Below, in pieces: positions 11,457-25,335 of a stretch of 64,000 nt of DNA. Source of the stretch: Acestrorhynchus altus (lineage: Eukaryota > Chordata > Actinopteri > Characiformes > Acestrorhynchidae); assembly GCA_034509495.1 (NCBI GenBank), contig CM067512.1, positions 6,959,468 to 7,023,467 of the forward strand. Reading direction: 5' to 3'. The notes beneath the pieces are model-generated. The model was not told the origin of the DNA. It did not search any database and saw only the letters and a program-made list of their open reading frames with translations. A program made the translations under genes and the position numbers. Within the stretch, counting starts at the first letter, position 1. Every line of letters starts with the position of its first letter.

Positions 11457-12708
11457 ATATAATATACCCTAGATTTTCAAAATGTCATTCAAAAATCCAG
11501 TGGAAAGCATACAGTGAATAATAACAGTTTGCAGTCTCTCAAAATGACGAGGGAAACCTTGCAAAACGGAACTGTTACATTAGTACGCAGCACCACAGTG
11601 ACTGAATCCCACTTAGGTCTGTCTGCTCAGGGAGAAGGCAGTGATGGAACATAAGCTCTCTCAGATAGCCCTCTTTATTCGCTACGTCTGCTCACATGAA
11701 CAGATGCAGGATTTTGAGAGGGCTATTATCATGGACACTGCATGTAGCTCTCCATGCTGAGATGAGAGGAGAATGAACTACACTTTGAAAATAGACTCCA
11801 TTGAAATGATCAGTCTGTGTTTGGAATGATTGGCAGTGCTTTATTGTATAGGACTGTGGCTGCCATGCAGTCACCTTACAAGAATGAAGACTGCACTGAA
11901 ATGGGATATTTCCACATGGCATCTCACCCCTGCTGATTGGCTAAGCATCTTCAACCCAAGGGAGCACTTGTCACTAGAAAGATGCACCATTAGAGAATCA
12001 CAGAATGAGGAATGTGTGTGTTGCTGTGTGTAAGGGTGATGTGTGAGCGTGCAGCACACTTATCGAAATGTAACTAATGTTAGCTCAACCTGTAGAACCA
12101 TACACGTTTGCAAGATATGTCCATGGTTTGAGGTCCTAAGTTGAGATCAATTTAAATGTATGTATGGATTTAAATTTTGATTAAAAATGTACTTGCATCT
12201 ACATTTTTGTGGGTTTTATGTTATGTATTTATTTATTTATTTATTTTGGCCTAAAAGCCCAATGCATGTTTGGGCTTTTTATTTACATTTCCACACAAGA
12301 GATCCAATCAGACTCTGCTTCTTTGTCATGTCGAGGTATTACAGTGATTTGTTGAAAAACCGAGCCAAGCCTAGGGCTCAGAATCTGCAATCATGATGAG
12401 GTAGAGGTAGTTATGGAAATGAGATGAAACATCAATTCTTAACTGCTAGCAGAACCTGAAAATATTTGAACCTGATGATATGCAACCAGTGGAGGGTCTA
12501 TCTGTGTTCGACCTGTTCCATTTACATATCTGATAGGATTTTGCTTTATGCACAAATTTTAGAATATATTAAGGGTGTGTGTATTATGTAAGAATACGAC
12601 ATATTTAGTTTTGCTATTTGGAATTATAAATCTTTAAATCTCCATAAAACTGCTCCAAAAGCAGATAGAACCTTATAGTTCCATACAAACATCTTCATGC
12701 AAGCTTCT
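11457..12708. other. unassigned sequence with short (TTTA)n
   Basis: Contains a short TTTA run at 12225-12246 flanked by a small GGCC...AAGCCCAATGC-type inverted motif. No coding or RNA signal is recognised. Confidence 0.5.
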
Positions 12709-12803
12709 CTATTCTATTCTATTCTATTTTATTCTATTCTATTCTATTCTATTCTATTCTATTCTATTCTATTATATTATATTATATTATATTATATTAT
12801 ATT
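12709..12803. repeat. (TTCTA)n passing into (TTATA)n pentanucleotide tract
   Basis: About twelve TTCTA-type units are followed by about six TTATA units. A single C-to-A change has spread through the distal half of the tract. Confidence 0.95.
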
Positions 12804-13480
12804 CTCCCTGACTTCACTTATGCTATTGTCATTGAATGCAATCAAATGCAATGTTCTGAAATCTAACTGAAAGCCCTGGACAGTTGAGACAGTAATTCCA
12901 ACAAATTAAATATTAGCCTTTAGATTTTGGAACAAATAGTGAATTAGCAGGTGTCCTTTTATTTTAGCCACTACAGCATAAACCACATTGTATGAACTAC
13001 TGACAGCTATAACAAATCAAGTACATTGCTGATAGCAATATTAGGCAAACTGAAGCCCATCAGCAAGTCCAACAACTTGATGCAGTTCAAGACAAGTGTT
13101 TAATAATGTAAGCAATGTTAGAACAATGCTAATTAGTGGGGGGAGGCCTACTCTTCCATATCTTATTAGTCTTATAGCTCCAAGTGTGAAGACGAGGAAG
13201 CAAACTTAGGACACCAAACATGCCTTGGCTGATCGTTTATGTTTGGAGTCCGGGGAAAATTGTACAAATGAGATGTTTTGCCAATTCCTTCAAGCTCTGA
13301 ACTGAGACTAGTCCAGGCTACTGGTGTAAAGCGCTGCTCTGTTAAACTGTAGGTTACACTGTGAAGTGAGACAGTCAGCCCACGCAGTGCCCTGGCAGTG
13401 GATAACTCTGCAGCCGTGCAACGCAGCTCTGCCACATGACTCATACCAATCATCACATGACACCGGGGCTGCCTGAACTC
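12804..13480. other. unassigned sequence
   Basis: Unique-looking and free of simple repeats. Minus-strand open frames of 103 and 125 codons overlap 13172-13685 without recognisable domains. Confidence 0.45.
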
Positions 13481-13880
13481 CATGAGTCATGTCAGTTCCA
13501 TCAGAAACCCAACATTTGTTTATGTGAGAGAGCGGCAGCAAAAAAAACTCCCTGTTAATGTTACAACGATGTCTCGGCGCATCGCCCCAGTAAGGACACG
13601 GGTTACTGGTGCTCCGGCTGGGAGGGAGCTGCTGCAAATCCGCTCCTCTCCGTGGGTGATCCCAAACAGCTCGCGCTGGGCACATTGAAATGCGACGGAG
13701 GCCTCCTTCCGCTGATTTATATTCAACCCATAGCCTGCATTCATCATTGTCTTGTTGCGCCAGAGTCAGATCAAAATGCAGCGTGGCGAGTCATCAGCAA
13801 TAACGTAAAGAAATTGCTTTCGTTGCCCTAATATAGATCGAACAAATAGGAAGCCCACGCAGGGGCCGCCTCATTTGATG
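13481..13880. promoter_or_regulatory. small CpG-dense block, possible promoter or first exon
   Basis: Between about 13565 and 13715 there are more than ten CpGs (TCGGCGCATCGCC, CTCCGGCTGG, GCTCGCGCTGG, TGCGACGG), whereas CpG is rare elsewhere in the window. A plus-strand ATG at 13570 opens a short Arg-rich frame (MSRRIAP) that meets a GTAAGG donor-like site at 13590. The opposite strand also has an open frame covering 13685-13308. Neither resembles a family I know. A CpG-rich spot in a CpG-poor fish region is compatible with an unmethylated promoter, but this is inference. Confidence 0.3.

Positions 13881-16677
<2,797 letters not shown>

Positions 16678-16741
<64 letters not shown>
16678..16741. 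repeat. (TA)n microsatellite
   Basis: A pure AT tract of about 30 units. Confidence 0.97.
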
Positions 16742-16742
<1 letters not shown>

Positions 16743-16749
16743 TCAACTG

Positions 16750-17180
16750 GAAGGATTATATCTTGGTGGGAAGGTCTGACATTTTGAGACATGAATGATT
16801 CAAGTTTCACGCTCAACCAAGCATGTGACGCGAGCAAGAATGGCCGTTATCACTGTACCTGACCCCCTTCTGAAAACCAGTTCCCTTAGTAGTTGTAGGA
16901 CTTTGAGATGAGTTGCATCATTGGGCTTCAGGAAGCAGGGTGGTCTTATCAATATATTGTACACAATACCAGTCCAACTGATATTGCTAAAGGACACTGC
17001 TGGTGGCACTGAATCGAAAAAGGCACCAGCAACACAAAGGATCTGGGAGACCTAAACAAACCTCATCGGGGGAACCGATGGATTTTCAGACAAGTGACTA
17101 ACCAGCCATGACTGTGGACATTCAGTAAACAATAATGTGTTCTATGAGTCATACTGTTAATGACAGCACCTTTGATAGAT
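16750..17180 (+). repeat. dispersed repeat shared with 24335-24620
   Basis: GGTGGGAAGGTCTGACATTT, GATTCAAGTTTCA, TTATCACTGTA, then GGCTTCAGGAAGCAGGGTGG match 24348-24610 in order. TGAGTCATACTGTTAATG near 17145 also has a counterpart at 24477. The two copies are diverged and partly permuted. No terminal repeats were identified, so the class is unknown. Confidence 0.6.
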
Positions 17181-17204
17181 GCATGACTACATTTGTTATG
17201 AAGA

Positions 17205-17290
17205 CCACATCTTCTTCCTCTTCTTTCGGCTGCTCCCTTTAGGGGTCGCCACAGACATCATCTGCCTGATCCACATTATAGTTTTGGCTC
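17205..17290 (+). repeat. fragment of a common teleost dispersed repeat
   Basis: CTTTCGGCTGCTCCCTTTAG followed by GGGTCGCCACAGA and ATCATCTGCCT is the core of a repeat very common in teleost genomes. Only about 80 bp remain. I do not assign it to a named family. Confidence 0.65.
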
Positions 17291-18050
17291 AGGTTTTACA
17301 CTGGATGTCCACATCAATGTTGACAAAGAATCCAATGACTTCATGCTAGACTGTCATGGAGTCACTCAGGATGGCCCAAGCCCTGCTTTTGTTTTGGTGA
17401 AGATGACAGACAAATGTGGATGGGCCTGGGTGTGTGGGTTTGATGATTTCGGTGATGAGTTTAATAATTATATGCCTCATTTCCTCATACTTTGAGACAC
17501 ATGTTGACGCACATGTTCCCGCTTGTTGCAATGAGCTACAGTTAAGAAAATATTTTTACGTCACATCATGTTTTAGTTTTTGCTCCCAGTGCATATTATG
17601 GTCCAGCTTAGCTTTGATTTCTTATTTGAATCCTGTGATACAAGTTGTAGTGTCATGTACCGTTGCTTAAGACAATATCTCCAGATCTTTGTACAGCAAT
17701 AAGTTAGAAATCAGTCTTTTACTGAGTTCCAAATCGTCCATACACTGTGTTATGATTTGTAGATTGTGGAAGGCAGAGAAGGGCTTTGACTCCTGCTGCA
17801 CTCTTAAACGATTTCTGTATTTGTTTAGAAATGTGCATAAGTGAATTATCTACTTGGAATATTGGTACATTATGAGATGTTTGAATAGGGTGCTTTCATC
17901 ACAGCAAAATAGCCTCACATCCCTTGTCCATTATAAAACCTTGCAGAGCAGTCATCAGACCTAATGACTCCCACATGATGACTCCCACCTCTACATTTAA
18001 CTGCTAAATACAGACTATGAGCCAGAACCACACAAGTCAGCAGTATGTGT
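17291..18050. other. unassigned sequence
   Basis: No assignable features. A stretch AGACTGTCATGGAGTCACTC at 17349 resembles AGATTGTCATGGAGTCAGTG at 22356, which may be a minor dispersed repeat. Confidence 0.45.
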
Positions 18051-18067
18051 AATAAATAAATAAATAA

Positions 18068-18095
<28 letters not shown>
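18051..18095. repeat. (AAAT)n passing into (TA)n
   Basis: Six AAAT units are followed by about eleven TA units. Confidence 0.95.
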
Positions 18096-18099
<4 letters not shown>

Positions 18100-18144
18100 T
18101 CAATGTTTTATTGCTTTCTAAAATTCAACAACTGCACTAGTCTG

Positions 18145-18318
18145 TCCTGCTTTTCATAATGTCCAGAGAAGAATAGATGTTGAAGCATTGCTGTGAAGAT
18201 CTGATTGCATTTAGCTACAAGACCACAGTGAGGTCAGGATGCTTGACTTGACAATCCAAAAGTACAAGGTGGAGCACCATCATTCCAGAGGACACAGTTG
18301 CATTGCTCAACAGCCAGT

Positions 18319-18379
<61 letters not shown>

Positions 18380-18480
18380 TGTGTCTTGGGCGGCCTGCCT
18401 GGCATTAGGTATGATGGCAATAGGTTCATGGTTTTCTGCTCCAGAGAGTCTTATTATATTGACAAAGCTGCTGTATAAGG
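18145..18480 (+). mobile_element. MITE family T, degraded copy with internal (TG)n
   Basis: GAAGCATTGCTGTGAAGATC, GGTGGAGCACCATCATTCCA, GGCATTAGGTATGATGGCAA and TGCTCCAGAGAGTCTTATT occur in the order seen in the family with TACACTATATGGACAAA ends. Both ends are lost. A (TG)n at 18317-18384 has expanded inside the copy. Confidence 0.8.
18317..18384. repeat. (TG)n microsatellite
   Basis: A TG tract with two TTTG interruptions, inside the MITE remnant. Confidence 0.96.
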
Positions 18481-19850
18481 ATGACTCTACAGTACATACC
18501 TTTTTCCCATTGGCCAGGAGTATGTTTTTTTTTTGTTTGTTCTTTGTTTTTGTTTTTTTCACAAATTGACACTAAAAAGCAAAGTTTGTGCTGAATCAGG
18601 CGATATAAAACACTTGTATTAGAAACTTTAATGCAGTGCCAGGTAACCACTTAAACCCTATAGGTTTAAACCCTATAGGTTTATCTACTTATCTAGATGT
18701 GTTGGCTCTGTTGTTTTGTTTTTTTTAAGAGTGTAACACAATTACATTCTGAGTATATGCTCTCACATCTTCAGAACTGTCGCATTGCATCTGACAACAA
18801 CTGCAGCAAGCTGATGCAACATTGTGCTCCATTTATAGAACAGTAGAAAATGCAGCACAACACTGGAAGCTAGAATTTTGCAGGTAGCTACATGGGACAT
18901 GAATATCTGCATGCATTTTTACTGCGAAGAGGACTGAATATAGAGTTGCAATGGTGCAGTTTATTTAGTACTAGACTAGCATGACTCTGGCATTTATTTT
19001 ATTGCTGCAGCATGAAGGGCCTGCAGTCTAATAGTTAGGAGAATTAGCCTCTTGCCATCTGAACCATGGTTATATCTCCTACTCCAGCATTCATTAAATT
19101 CATTAAATTAAAATGTATTCGCTAGTTTGTCATGCTTTCCCACAAGGCAAAGGATGAAATTGTTTCATTCAGAACTGAGAACATAAATCGTTATGTAACT
19201 GTGTGCATTACTGTAGTTAGAAATGATTAAAACTCAGGGATGTCATAAACTTTTGTTTCATTCATAATATACAGTTATTTATGCTGTATGCTTATTTCAG
19301 CATATTGAGAACATACAACATTGTTGGACTCATCAAAGCTCAGTGACACCATTGCTGCGTCAAGGGAAAGCTGCAGGAGCACCTGAAATGAATTCCATTA
19401 CTGCTGACCAAGGTGTCTCATTCAATATACTCTACATTTGCTTTGATCAAAGAGCCATCCTGCGTGGAACAGCCATGTTTTCTTTTCATTATTTTGGGCT
19501 TATGGATATTTGCAAGGATATTCAAGGAGGTGAGACAACAGGAAAGTGAGATAATAGCTTTGCAAAAGGTGCTCCAAAATGCATGAATGTTGGCAGTATA
19601 TCGAGTGCTTATCAGTGGTCAGCTCAGTCCATTCAACTGACCCTACCAATTCTACCCTACCAAGTCCAGCAGACTGTTTTTAACAACTTTATTGTCAACA
19701 GAGTGAACTGCAATTAAACTCACCAAGCTTTTTATTACACCGACTCTATTTCAGCTGTCAGAATGAGGGAAAAGGTATTTACATTCCACCATTTACAAAG
19801 ATTTTTTTGGAATCCAAGCTTGCGTCATAATTATTACTATTACTTAAAAC
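18481..19850. other. unassigned sequence
   Basis: Mostly AT-rich sequence with T-rich runs at 18518-18560. At 18652-18683 a 15-bp palindromic unit (AAACCCTATAGGTTT) occurs twice in tandem. Nothing else is recognised. Confidence 0.45.
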
Positions 19851-20025
19851 ATAGCAACAATTAAGCAACCACCCACCAACACCTTAGCAACCAGCAGCAA
19901 TACCTTAGCAACACCTTAGCACATTATCTACCAACACATTAGGAATTTGCTTTCAACTCTTTAAAAACAAGCAGCTAAACCACAGCAACACCTTAGCAAC
20001 CACTGAGCCTTATCTTATCTACCAA
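19851..20025. repeat. degenerate minisatellite, AGCAAC-CTT units
   Basis: Repeated imperfect units of the type ACCTTAGCAACCA / CACCTTAGCA, with an AT-rich spacer at 19940-19985. This is a common sort of degenerate repeat in fish DNA. Confidence 0.7.
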
Positions 20026-20640
20026 CACTTATACTACATTAACACTGATAAGCTGCAATCACATCTGCAGGCCTACCAGAGTTTATGTGTCTAAGATGTG
20101 ACTGGCTGAAAGGGAAAGGCCTTTCAGAATGTTCACATTACAAGATGCAAACAAAGTAGTTAATGCCAAACACAAAGTACACAAGAGCTGATCAGCGTGC
20201 TAGTGATGGATTATCAAGTTCAGTGCTCAAGTATGAACAAAATTGCTGTCTTTCAGATGACTTACTCCCTTCCCTCTGTTGTTACATCACACAGATAATA
20301 TAACCAGGGTGTTTTTCCCAAACCTTTCCTCTTTTTTGGGGATTAAAAAAAAAAGAAAACATCTAGTGGGGATATCTAAATTATGTAAAAGGTTCACTTA
20401 CACTTTGCTTCTACGACCACCTCACATTAGCTGTATTGTGTTCCGATTTAAATACTTTAACTTAATTTTAAATCCCAGTTTCTCTCTTTAGTAACAGCCC
20501 TGCATGTACCTGCATCTACTAGTATACATCCATTTGTCAAATGGCTTAAGAGAGACAGATAGGAGGTGATTGACTGCAACCTAAAATCCAATATAAATCC
20601 TTTATATTCATTGGTTTTATCTAAACAATGGGTTTGTTGA
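20026..20640. other. unassigned sequence
   Basis: No recognisable feature. Confidence 0.45.
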
Positions 20641-20644
20641 GAAC

Positions 20645-21548
20645 AAACTTGCCAAACAGGCCTGATTGGATATTTCTAGATCTGCTGATCTCCAGGGATT
20701 TTCAGCACAACAGTCTTCAGGTTTACTCAGAGTGGTGTAATAAAGAAAAAAAAATCCAGTGAGTGGCTGTTCTGCAGATGGAAACACCTTGTTGATGAGA
20801 GGTTAATGGAGAATGGTTGAAGGTGACAGAAGTTCCAGTAATTCAGATCTCCACTCTGTACAATTGCAGTAACAAGAAAAGCATTGCAGAATACACAAAG
20901 TGTTGAATTGAGGCAGATGGACTACAGTAACAGGAGACCACATCAGGTTCCACTTCTGTCAGACAAGAAGAGAAATCTGAGCCTGCAATTGACACAGGCT
21001 CATCTTCTGGACAGTTAAAGACTGGAGTAATGTAACCTGGTTTGATGACCACAGGGTCTGCAGAGGAGCACACATTGCAGGGTCAGAATTTGGTTCCAAC
21101 AGCATGAGTCCATGAACCCATGTCTTGGTAACAGCCCAGGCTGGTTTGATTCATGATGTGGGAAATGATTGTTTGAATGCCTTTGTTTGTATACGGCATC
21201 TGTCTCAGTATTGTTGCTGACCATGTCCATTCCCACATGTCCACAAATGAATCTTCCGATGACCGTTTCCGGTAGAGTAATGCACCATGGCACGAAGCAA
21301 AAGTCGTCATCAAAACGAATTCAACACTTTTGAGATGTGATAGAATGTGAGGCTCACAGCATGAAAGTGCTCCTGAATCATCTGCAGGAACTGAGTGATG
21401 CAATCGTGTCAACAGAGTCTCATGAAGGAAGGAAAGGCATTTCCACCATCAGTGTTACACTACATTCATGCCACAAAGAATTAAGGCAAAGTGAGCAATG
21501 AAGACTCTAACCCATACGTGTTCCTAATAAAGTGCTGGGTGAGTGTAG
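20645..21548 (+). pseudogene. decayed Tc1-like transposon, lineage 3
   Basis: In order on the plus strand: TTCTGCAGATGGAAACACCT at 20769, AGGCAGATGGACTACAGTAA at 20910, ACAGGCTCATCTTCTGGACA at 20995, GACCACAGGGTCTGCAGA, GGGTCAGAATTTGGTTCCAA at 21080, GTATTGTTGCTGACCATGTC at 21209, TAATGCACCATGGCACGAAG at 21279, AAGAATTAAGGCA at 21476 and the right terminus TTCCTAATAAAGTGCTGGGT at 21522. These match a common fish Tc1 family. The first DDE aspartate region is altered to WFDDH, the second is stopped, and the IEHLW segment is corrupted. The left terminus was not found. Confidence 0.85.
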
Positions 21549-22018
21549 GCTTTCTACATTCCAAATGCACAAGAGTTTGTTCCTTGTGGGTGTCCAAACA
21601 AAAATGGATATGCATCTGAGCATCATTAAACTTCTTTTGGCTTCACCAGGCACTTACTGCCTTCAGGATGTTTTTCCATGCTGAGTAAGTCTGAGTGCAA
21701 ATTGCTGGAATGAAATCATTCACACTCTGATTCTTTCTGCCAGCATTACGCACTGAAGGAGAGAGAGCTCCAATTTGGAATTGCTGATTTTAAATGAACA
21801 TGGAAAATAAGAATAAAGTATGGTTATTTGGATTGCCAGTGTTGCAGCAGCAAATGTTGCACGCTCAGATAAATTCTATTCTTCATTTTAGTTCCATTTT
21901 AGATCCAACCAAGATTTGTGAATTTTTACACTTGGAATTTGGAAGCATTTCCTAGTTTAACAAACAGTTCATATATAGCAGTTCATTTAAATAATTCTGT
22001 CAAACAATAAGAAACTAA
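21549..22018. other. unassigned sequence
   Basis: AT-rich; nothing recognised. Confidence 0.45.
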
Positions 22019-22020
22019 TA

Positions 22021-22167
22021 CCGTATTTTCTGGACTATAAGCCGCACCAGACTATAAGCCGCACTCTGGAAAATAACATATTTAAGAAGACAAATCTGCA
22101 CCTCGTTATAAGCTGCATGGTTTAAAGTGAGGGAAAAAAGTAGTGGCTTATAGTCCAGAAAATACGG
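22021..22167. mobile_element. 147-bp palindromic MITE flanked by TA
   Basis: The left end CCGTATTTTCTGGACTATAA (22021) is matched by its exact reverse complement at the right end (…TTATAGTCCAGAAAATACGG, ending 22167). The identical inverted repeat is about 24 bp. TA flanks both sides (22019-22020 and 22168-22169), compatible with a TA target duplication. The family is widespread in fish and carries no coding sequence. The matching ends suggest a comparatively young insertion, or constraint on the ends. The superfamily is inferred only from the TA. Confidence 0.9.
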
Positions 22168-23014
22168 TAATGCATTTATTTTGTATGTGTACAATTTACT
22201 GATGCCTACTAAATGCATGAAAAAATGCTCATGCAGAATGTAAATGAACATATACGTACATTGAAGTATAAGTTCACATATACAGTCTGTTAGAAAGTAG
22301 TTGCATCAAGAATCAACCAAATGCAAAGAATGACTGCAATGATGCAATCATGCCAGATTGTCATGGAGTCAGTGTTTTGTGACAAGTTTTGCTTTTGACA
22401 AGCCAAGATCAATGGTTTGTTGTCACTCCTCTCATGTCCAGAAGTGGTCTGGGGTGCAATTTCATACATTCATTGTTAGATACTTTTTATACTTCATTCT
22501 AGGTGCAACTATTTGTACAACTATTTTTTGGTCTTTTTGGAGAAAGAGTGTCATAATTAAATTGTGTAGTAAGGTAATGATATGATACTTGTCTTCTAAG
22601 GAAAAAGGATTTGGGAATCTATTCTTGCAAATACAGATGCTTATTGGGTAGGTGTCACACACCTGATATAGGTTTTACCACTGAAACTGTACAGTAATGT
22701 ACAGTATACCCAATGCACTGATCCCTGCATTTGGTGCAGTTTGGGCAGGTGGCCTCAAGCAGGTAGCAGCAGAACCAGACAATCGGTCTTCCATCAGTGT
22801 CAGGCTGGACAGGTGGGCAGTTATTTACTCAGAAGAAGGTAAGGAGAAGGAATTTGTTGTGTCTGGATTGATGGAGAGCAGTGTGACAAGCAACTCCTGC
22901 AGATCTGACCAGAAGTTAACGCAGACATGGGAGCACCCTGAAACACTGGCACCCATCCAATCCACTGTTTACCAACCTGAGCTTCTCAGTTTACCACAGT
23001 TCTTCTAATTCTGA
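22168..23014. other. unassigned; includes a 103-codon open frame
   Basis: The plus-strand frame 22697-23008 gives a mixed-composition peptide with no motif I recognise. It lies just upstream of Tc1-like sequence, so it may be transposon-derived. The rest is AT-rich. Confidence 0.35.
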
Positions 23015-23165
23015 GAGATCTTTGGGTCAGCTTGCTGCACTGTCCACAGATTTTTGATAAAGATTCGGTCAGGAAACTGTGAGGGCTTTTGCCTCTTGAT
23101 GTAATCCATTGTGAACTCATCCTGCTTTAGATTTTGTCCTCTTTTCACACCAACAAAAATTTTTC
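23015..23165 (-). pseudogene. Tc1-like fragment, antisense
   Basis: GGTCAGCTTGCTGCACTGTC, GATTCGGTCAGGAAACTGTG and CTCTTGATGTAATCCATTGT resemble the antisense C-terminal region of a further fish Tc1-like family. It is short and without ends. Confidence 0.5.
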
Positions 23166-23892
23166 ATATGTGAGCATATATTTCCCATAAATTGCACCAT
23201 TATGGTATAATATCCAAACATTTATTTTCTACTCACTCACAGTTTGATTTTAAGGCTTGTAGGAGATGTCCAAGTTATTAATTAGGTGGTCTCCAAGTCC
23301 CCATAGAGTCCCCTCTATTACACATCTAGTATATGGCTGCCATGTTGATTGCTGTCTTTTCTTTCTATGCTTTGTGAGACCCAAAGCTCACAAATCTGAA
23401 ATGAGCTTATTTTGTGCTTAATTAAGACTTTGTCAATTGTACATTTGATTCCTCACTAGTTGTGTGCAGCCGATCGATGCAATCTCCCCACTGCACATAA
23501 ATTGACTGGCACTTAACACAAAAACAACCATTGCTCAAAGCACAAAGCTGCTGGGCTCTTGGGTTCAGGGCAAGTTGACAGTTCATTAGGATAATGAAGG
23601 TGAGCTGACTGGATGGGCACGGCTTAGCAACAATCCTTTAGCTGTACTTCCCAAGAGAAAGTCCTACAGGCTGGACAGTAAGGATTGTGATTGCAGAAGG
23701 TTAATGTACACCTGACTGGGAGGCCTTATCATCAGTGAGAATGTCTGATAATATTATCAGAATGTACATGAAAAAAGAAAAAAAGAACCCAACTGCCTGG
23801 CCATTCAATTTTACTGCTGCAATATGTTATTATTTGCTGCAATGAAATCATTCCCACTCTTTATTATAATGTTTATAACTGATGCACAGTTT

Positions 23893-23893
<1 letters not shown>
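23166..23893. other. unique-looking block, candidate conserved noncoding element
   Basis: 23570-23790 is repeat-free with balanced composition and ordered AT-rich motifs (TTCATTAGGATAATGAAGG, TCTGATAATATTATCAGA). The latter is an 18-bp perfect palindrome at 23743-23760. There is no coding signal. Confidence 0.35.

Positions 23894-23938
<45 letters not shown>
23894..23938. repeat. (TTTA)n microsatellite
   Basis: About eleven TTTA units. Confidence 0.96.
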
Positions 23939-23941
<3 letters not shown>

Positions 23942-24029
23942 TGTATACTTATGTATACTATGATTTAAAGTGGCATTAAACCCCACCATAAACTACTGCC
24001 TGATCCTGAATCATACCTACCACTAGAGA

Positions 24030-24085
24030 GTGATTCATGGCCCACTGATGGTCCCTGGACTACAGGTTGAGAAACCATGCAATAC
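24030..24085 (+). repeat. end fragment of a common fish dispersed repeat
   Basis: GATGGTCCCTGGACTACAGG followed by TTGAGAAACCATG resembles the 'gtcctggaccacaggttgagaacc' ends of abundant fish elements. Only about 55 bp are present. Confidence 0.4.
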
Positions 24086-24334
24086 ATTATCCATGTAAAA
24101 TTATGGCTTTTAATTTGAATTGGTTAAAATATAATAATGTATAATACAATGGTTGTTGACAATGAACCACAAACTTGTGAGTTTGTGAGTTTTGGTGACA
24201 TAGTGGTGGTATATTTTATAAGGGTCCATGATAAACCTTTTTTTTTTAGGAAGGAGGATGACGGTTACAAGAAATGATAAAATAGAATTTTTAATTGTCA
24301 AAAAATAGTTGCACTCAGAATGAATCAACCATCA

Positions 24335-24620
24335 GGATTGAAACTCGGTGGGTAGGTTTGACATTGGGAAACATGCAAGTGATTCAAGTTTCATGTCCAA
24401 TTGCAATAGTGGCATTGGCCTTATCACTGTATCTGACTGGCTACATAAAGTTGTCCTGTTGTGTGTGCTTTCATTACTGACTCATACTGTTGTGTTGGTA
24501 GCATCTTTTCCAAGCAAAGTATGCATCTGAATAGAGCTCAAAAGACACTTGAGTAGTTGGAGGAGTTTGAGGGGGGCTGCACCTAGGGCTTCAGGAACCA
24601 GGATGGTCTCATATTGAGTG
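24335..24620 (+). repeat. dispersed repeat shared with 16750-17180
   Basis: Diverged partner of the plus-strand segment at 16750. GGGTAGGTTTGACATTGGGA, AGTGATTCAAGTTTCATG, TTATCACTGTATCTGACTGG and GGGCTTCAGGAACCAGGATG are shared in order. Confidence 0.6.
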
Positions 24621-25090
24621 ACATATTGTCATGTCTTTTTCCATATACTCAATATGTTGATATATTGTCCTGTTAATGTGTTTTACTTTTTATTCAGTCA
24701 TGTGTTTGTTGTCCTGTTTGATGTGCTGAGCAGCCACCTTTCACTCCAGTGTGGTTTTATTGGGTTGTATTCAAGGACTGCCTCAAAAGATGACTTTTCA
24801 CTTCATTTCATTTCATTTTAGAACAGTGTTTGAATGTTGATACCTTTGACTTTTACTCAAGAGTATTTTTGGCTCCAAATGTCCAATTTCCCCAAATCAT
24901 CATCTATTAATAACATGTTCCTCTTTCTCGGCTGGGAATGAGGTTTCACTCATCTTTAAACTTCTCAATCTCGCCCTAAAATTAAATAATTCATTATTAT
25001 CACTGTATTTATGATTTTTTAACACTGCAAATTAACAAAAGCCAACACGGTAAATGAGAAAACGGAACAATTTACTGAAATGATGTATTA
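24621..25090. other. unassigned AT-rich sequence
   Basis: Nothing beyond a short TTTCA pentanucleotide run at 24798-24820. Confidence 0.45.
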
Positions 25091-25335
25091 AATGAGCCAT
25101 TCCTCCTCCTCATCCTCCAGTCAAATCTCTCGACTGCCTCTCTCTCCTACTTGTCCTTCTTCTACTCCAACTTTCCAGCTCTTCTCTGTCTTTATTGTCT
25201 TCCTTTCTCACCTCCTCTATCTGCTTGTCAAACTCCTTCATTTTCTGGGTCATCTCTTTATTTTGTCTTTTCTCCTTCAAGCTTTATCTGTTCTATCTCT
25301 TTCTTTAATTTTTCCTTCTCCTCCGATCCTAACAA
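25090..25335 (-). pseudogene. Lys/Glu-rich coiled-coil gene fragment, frameshifted (GIMAP-like?)
   Basis: The plus strand is a polypyrimidine stretch. Its complement reads EEKEKLKKEIEQIKLEGEKT (25326-25267) and then, after a stop and frame change, MTQKMKEFDKQIEEVRKEDN followed by REELESWSRRRTSRRERQSR. The heptad-like charged pattern is that of a long coiled coil. The phrase KEFDKQIEEVRKEDxKDREEL is reminiscent of the C-terminal coiled coils of fish GIMAP-family GTPases, but no GTPase G-box is present nearby. A broken exon or retrocopy piece is likely. A mere low-complexity GA-rich tract is the alternative. Confidence 0.35.

Noticed and set aside
18652..18683. Tandem palindromic 15-mer AAACCCTATAGGTTT
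   Set aside because: Just two units; too little to call a regulatory site or satellite.
22697..23008. A 103-codon plus-strand frame of mixed composition
   Set aside because: No recognisable domain, no splice context that stands out, and adjacent sequence is transposon-derived.
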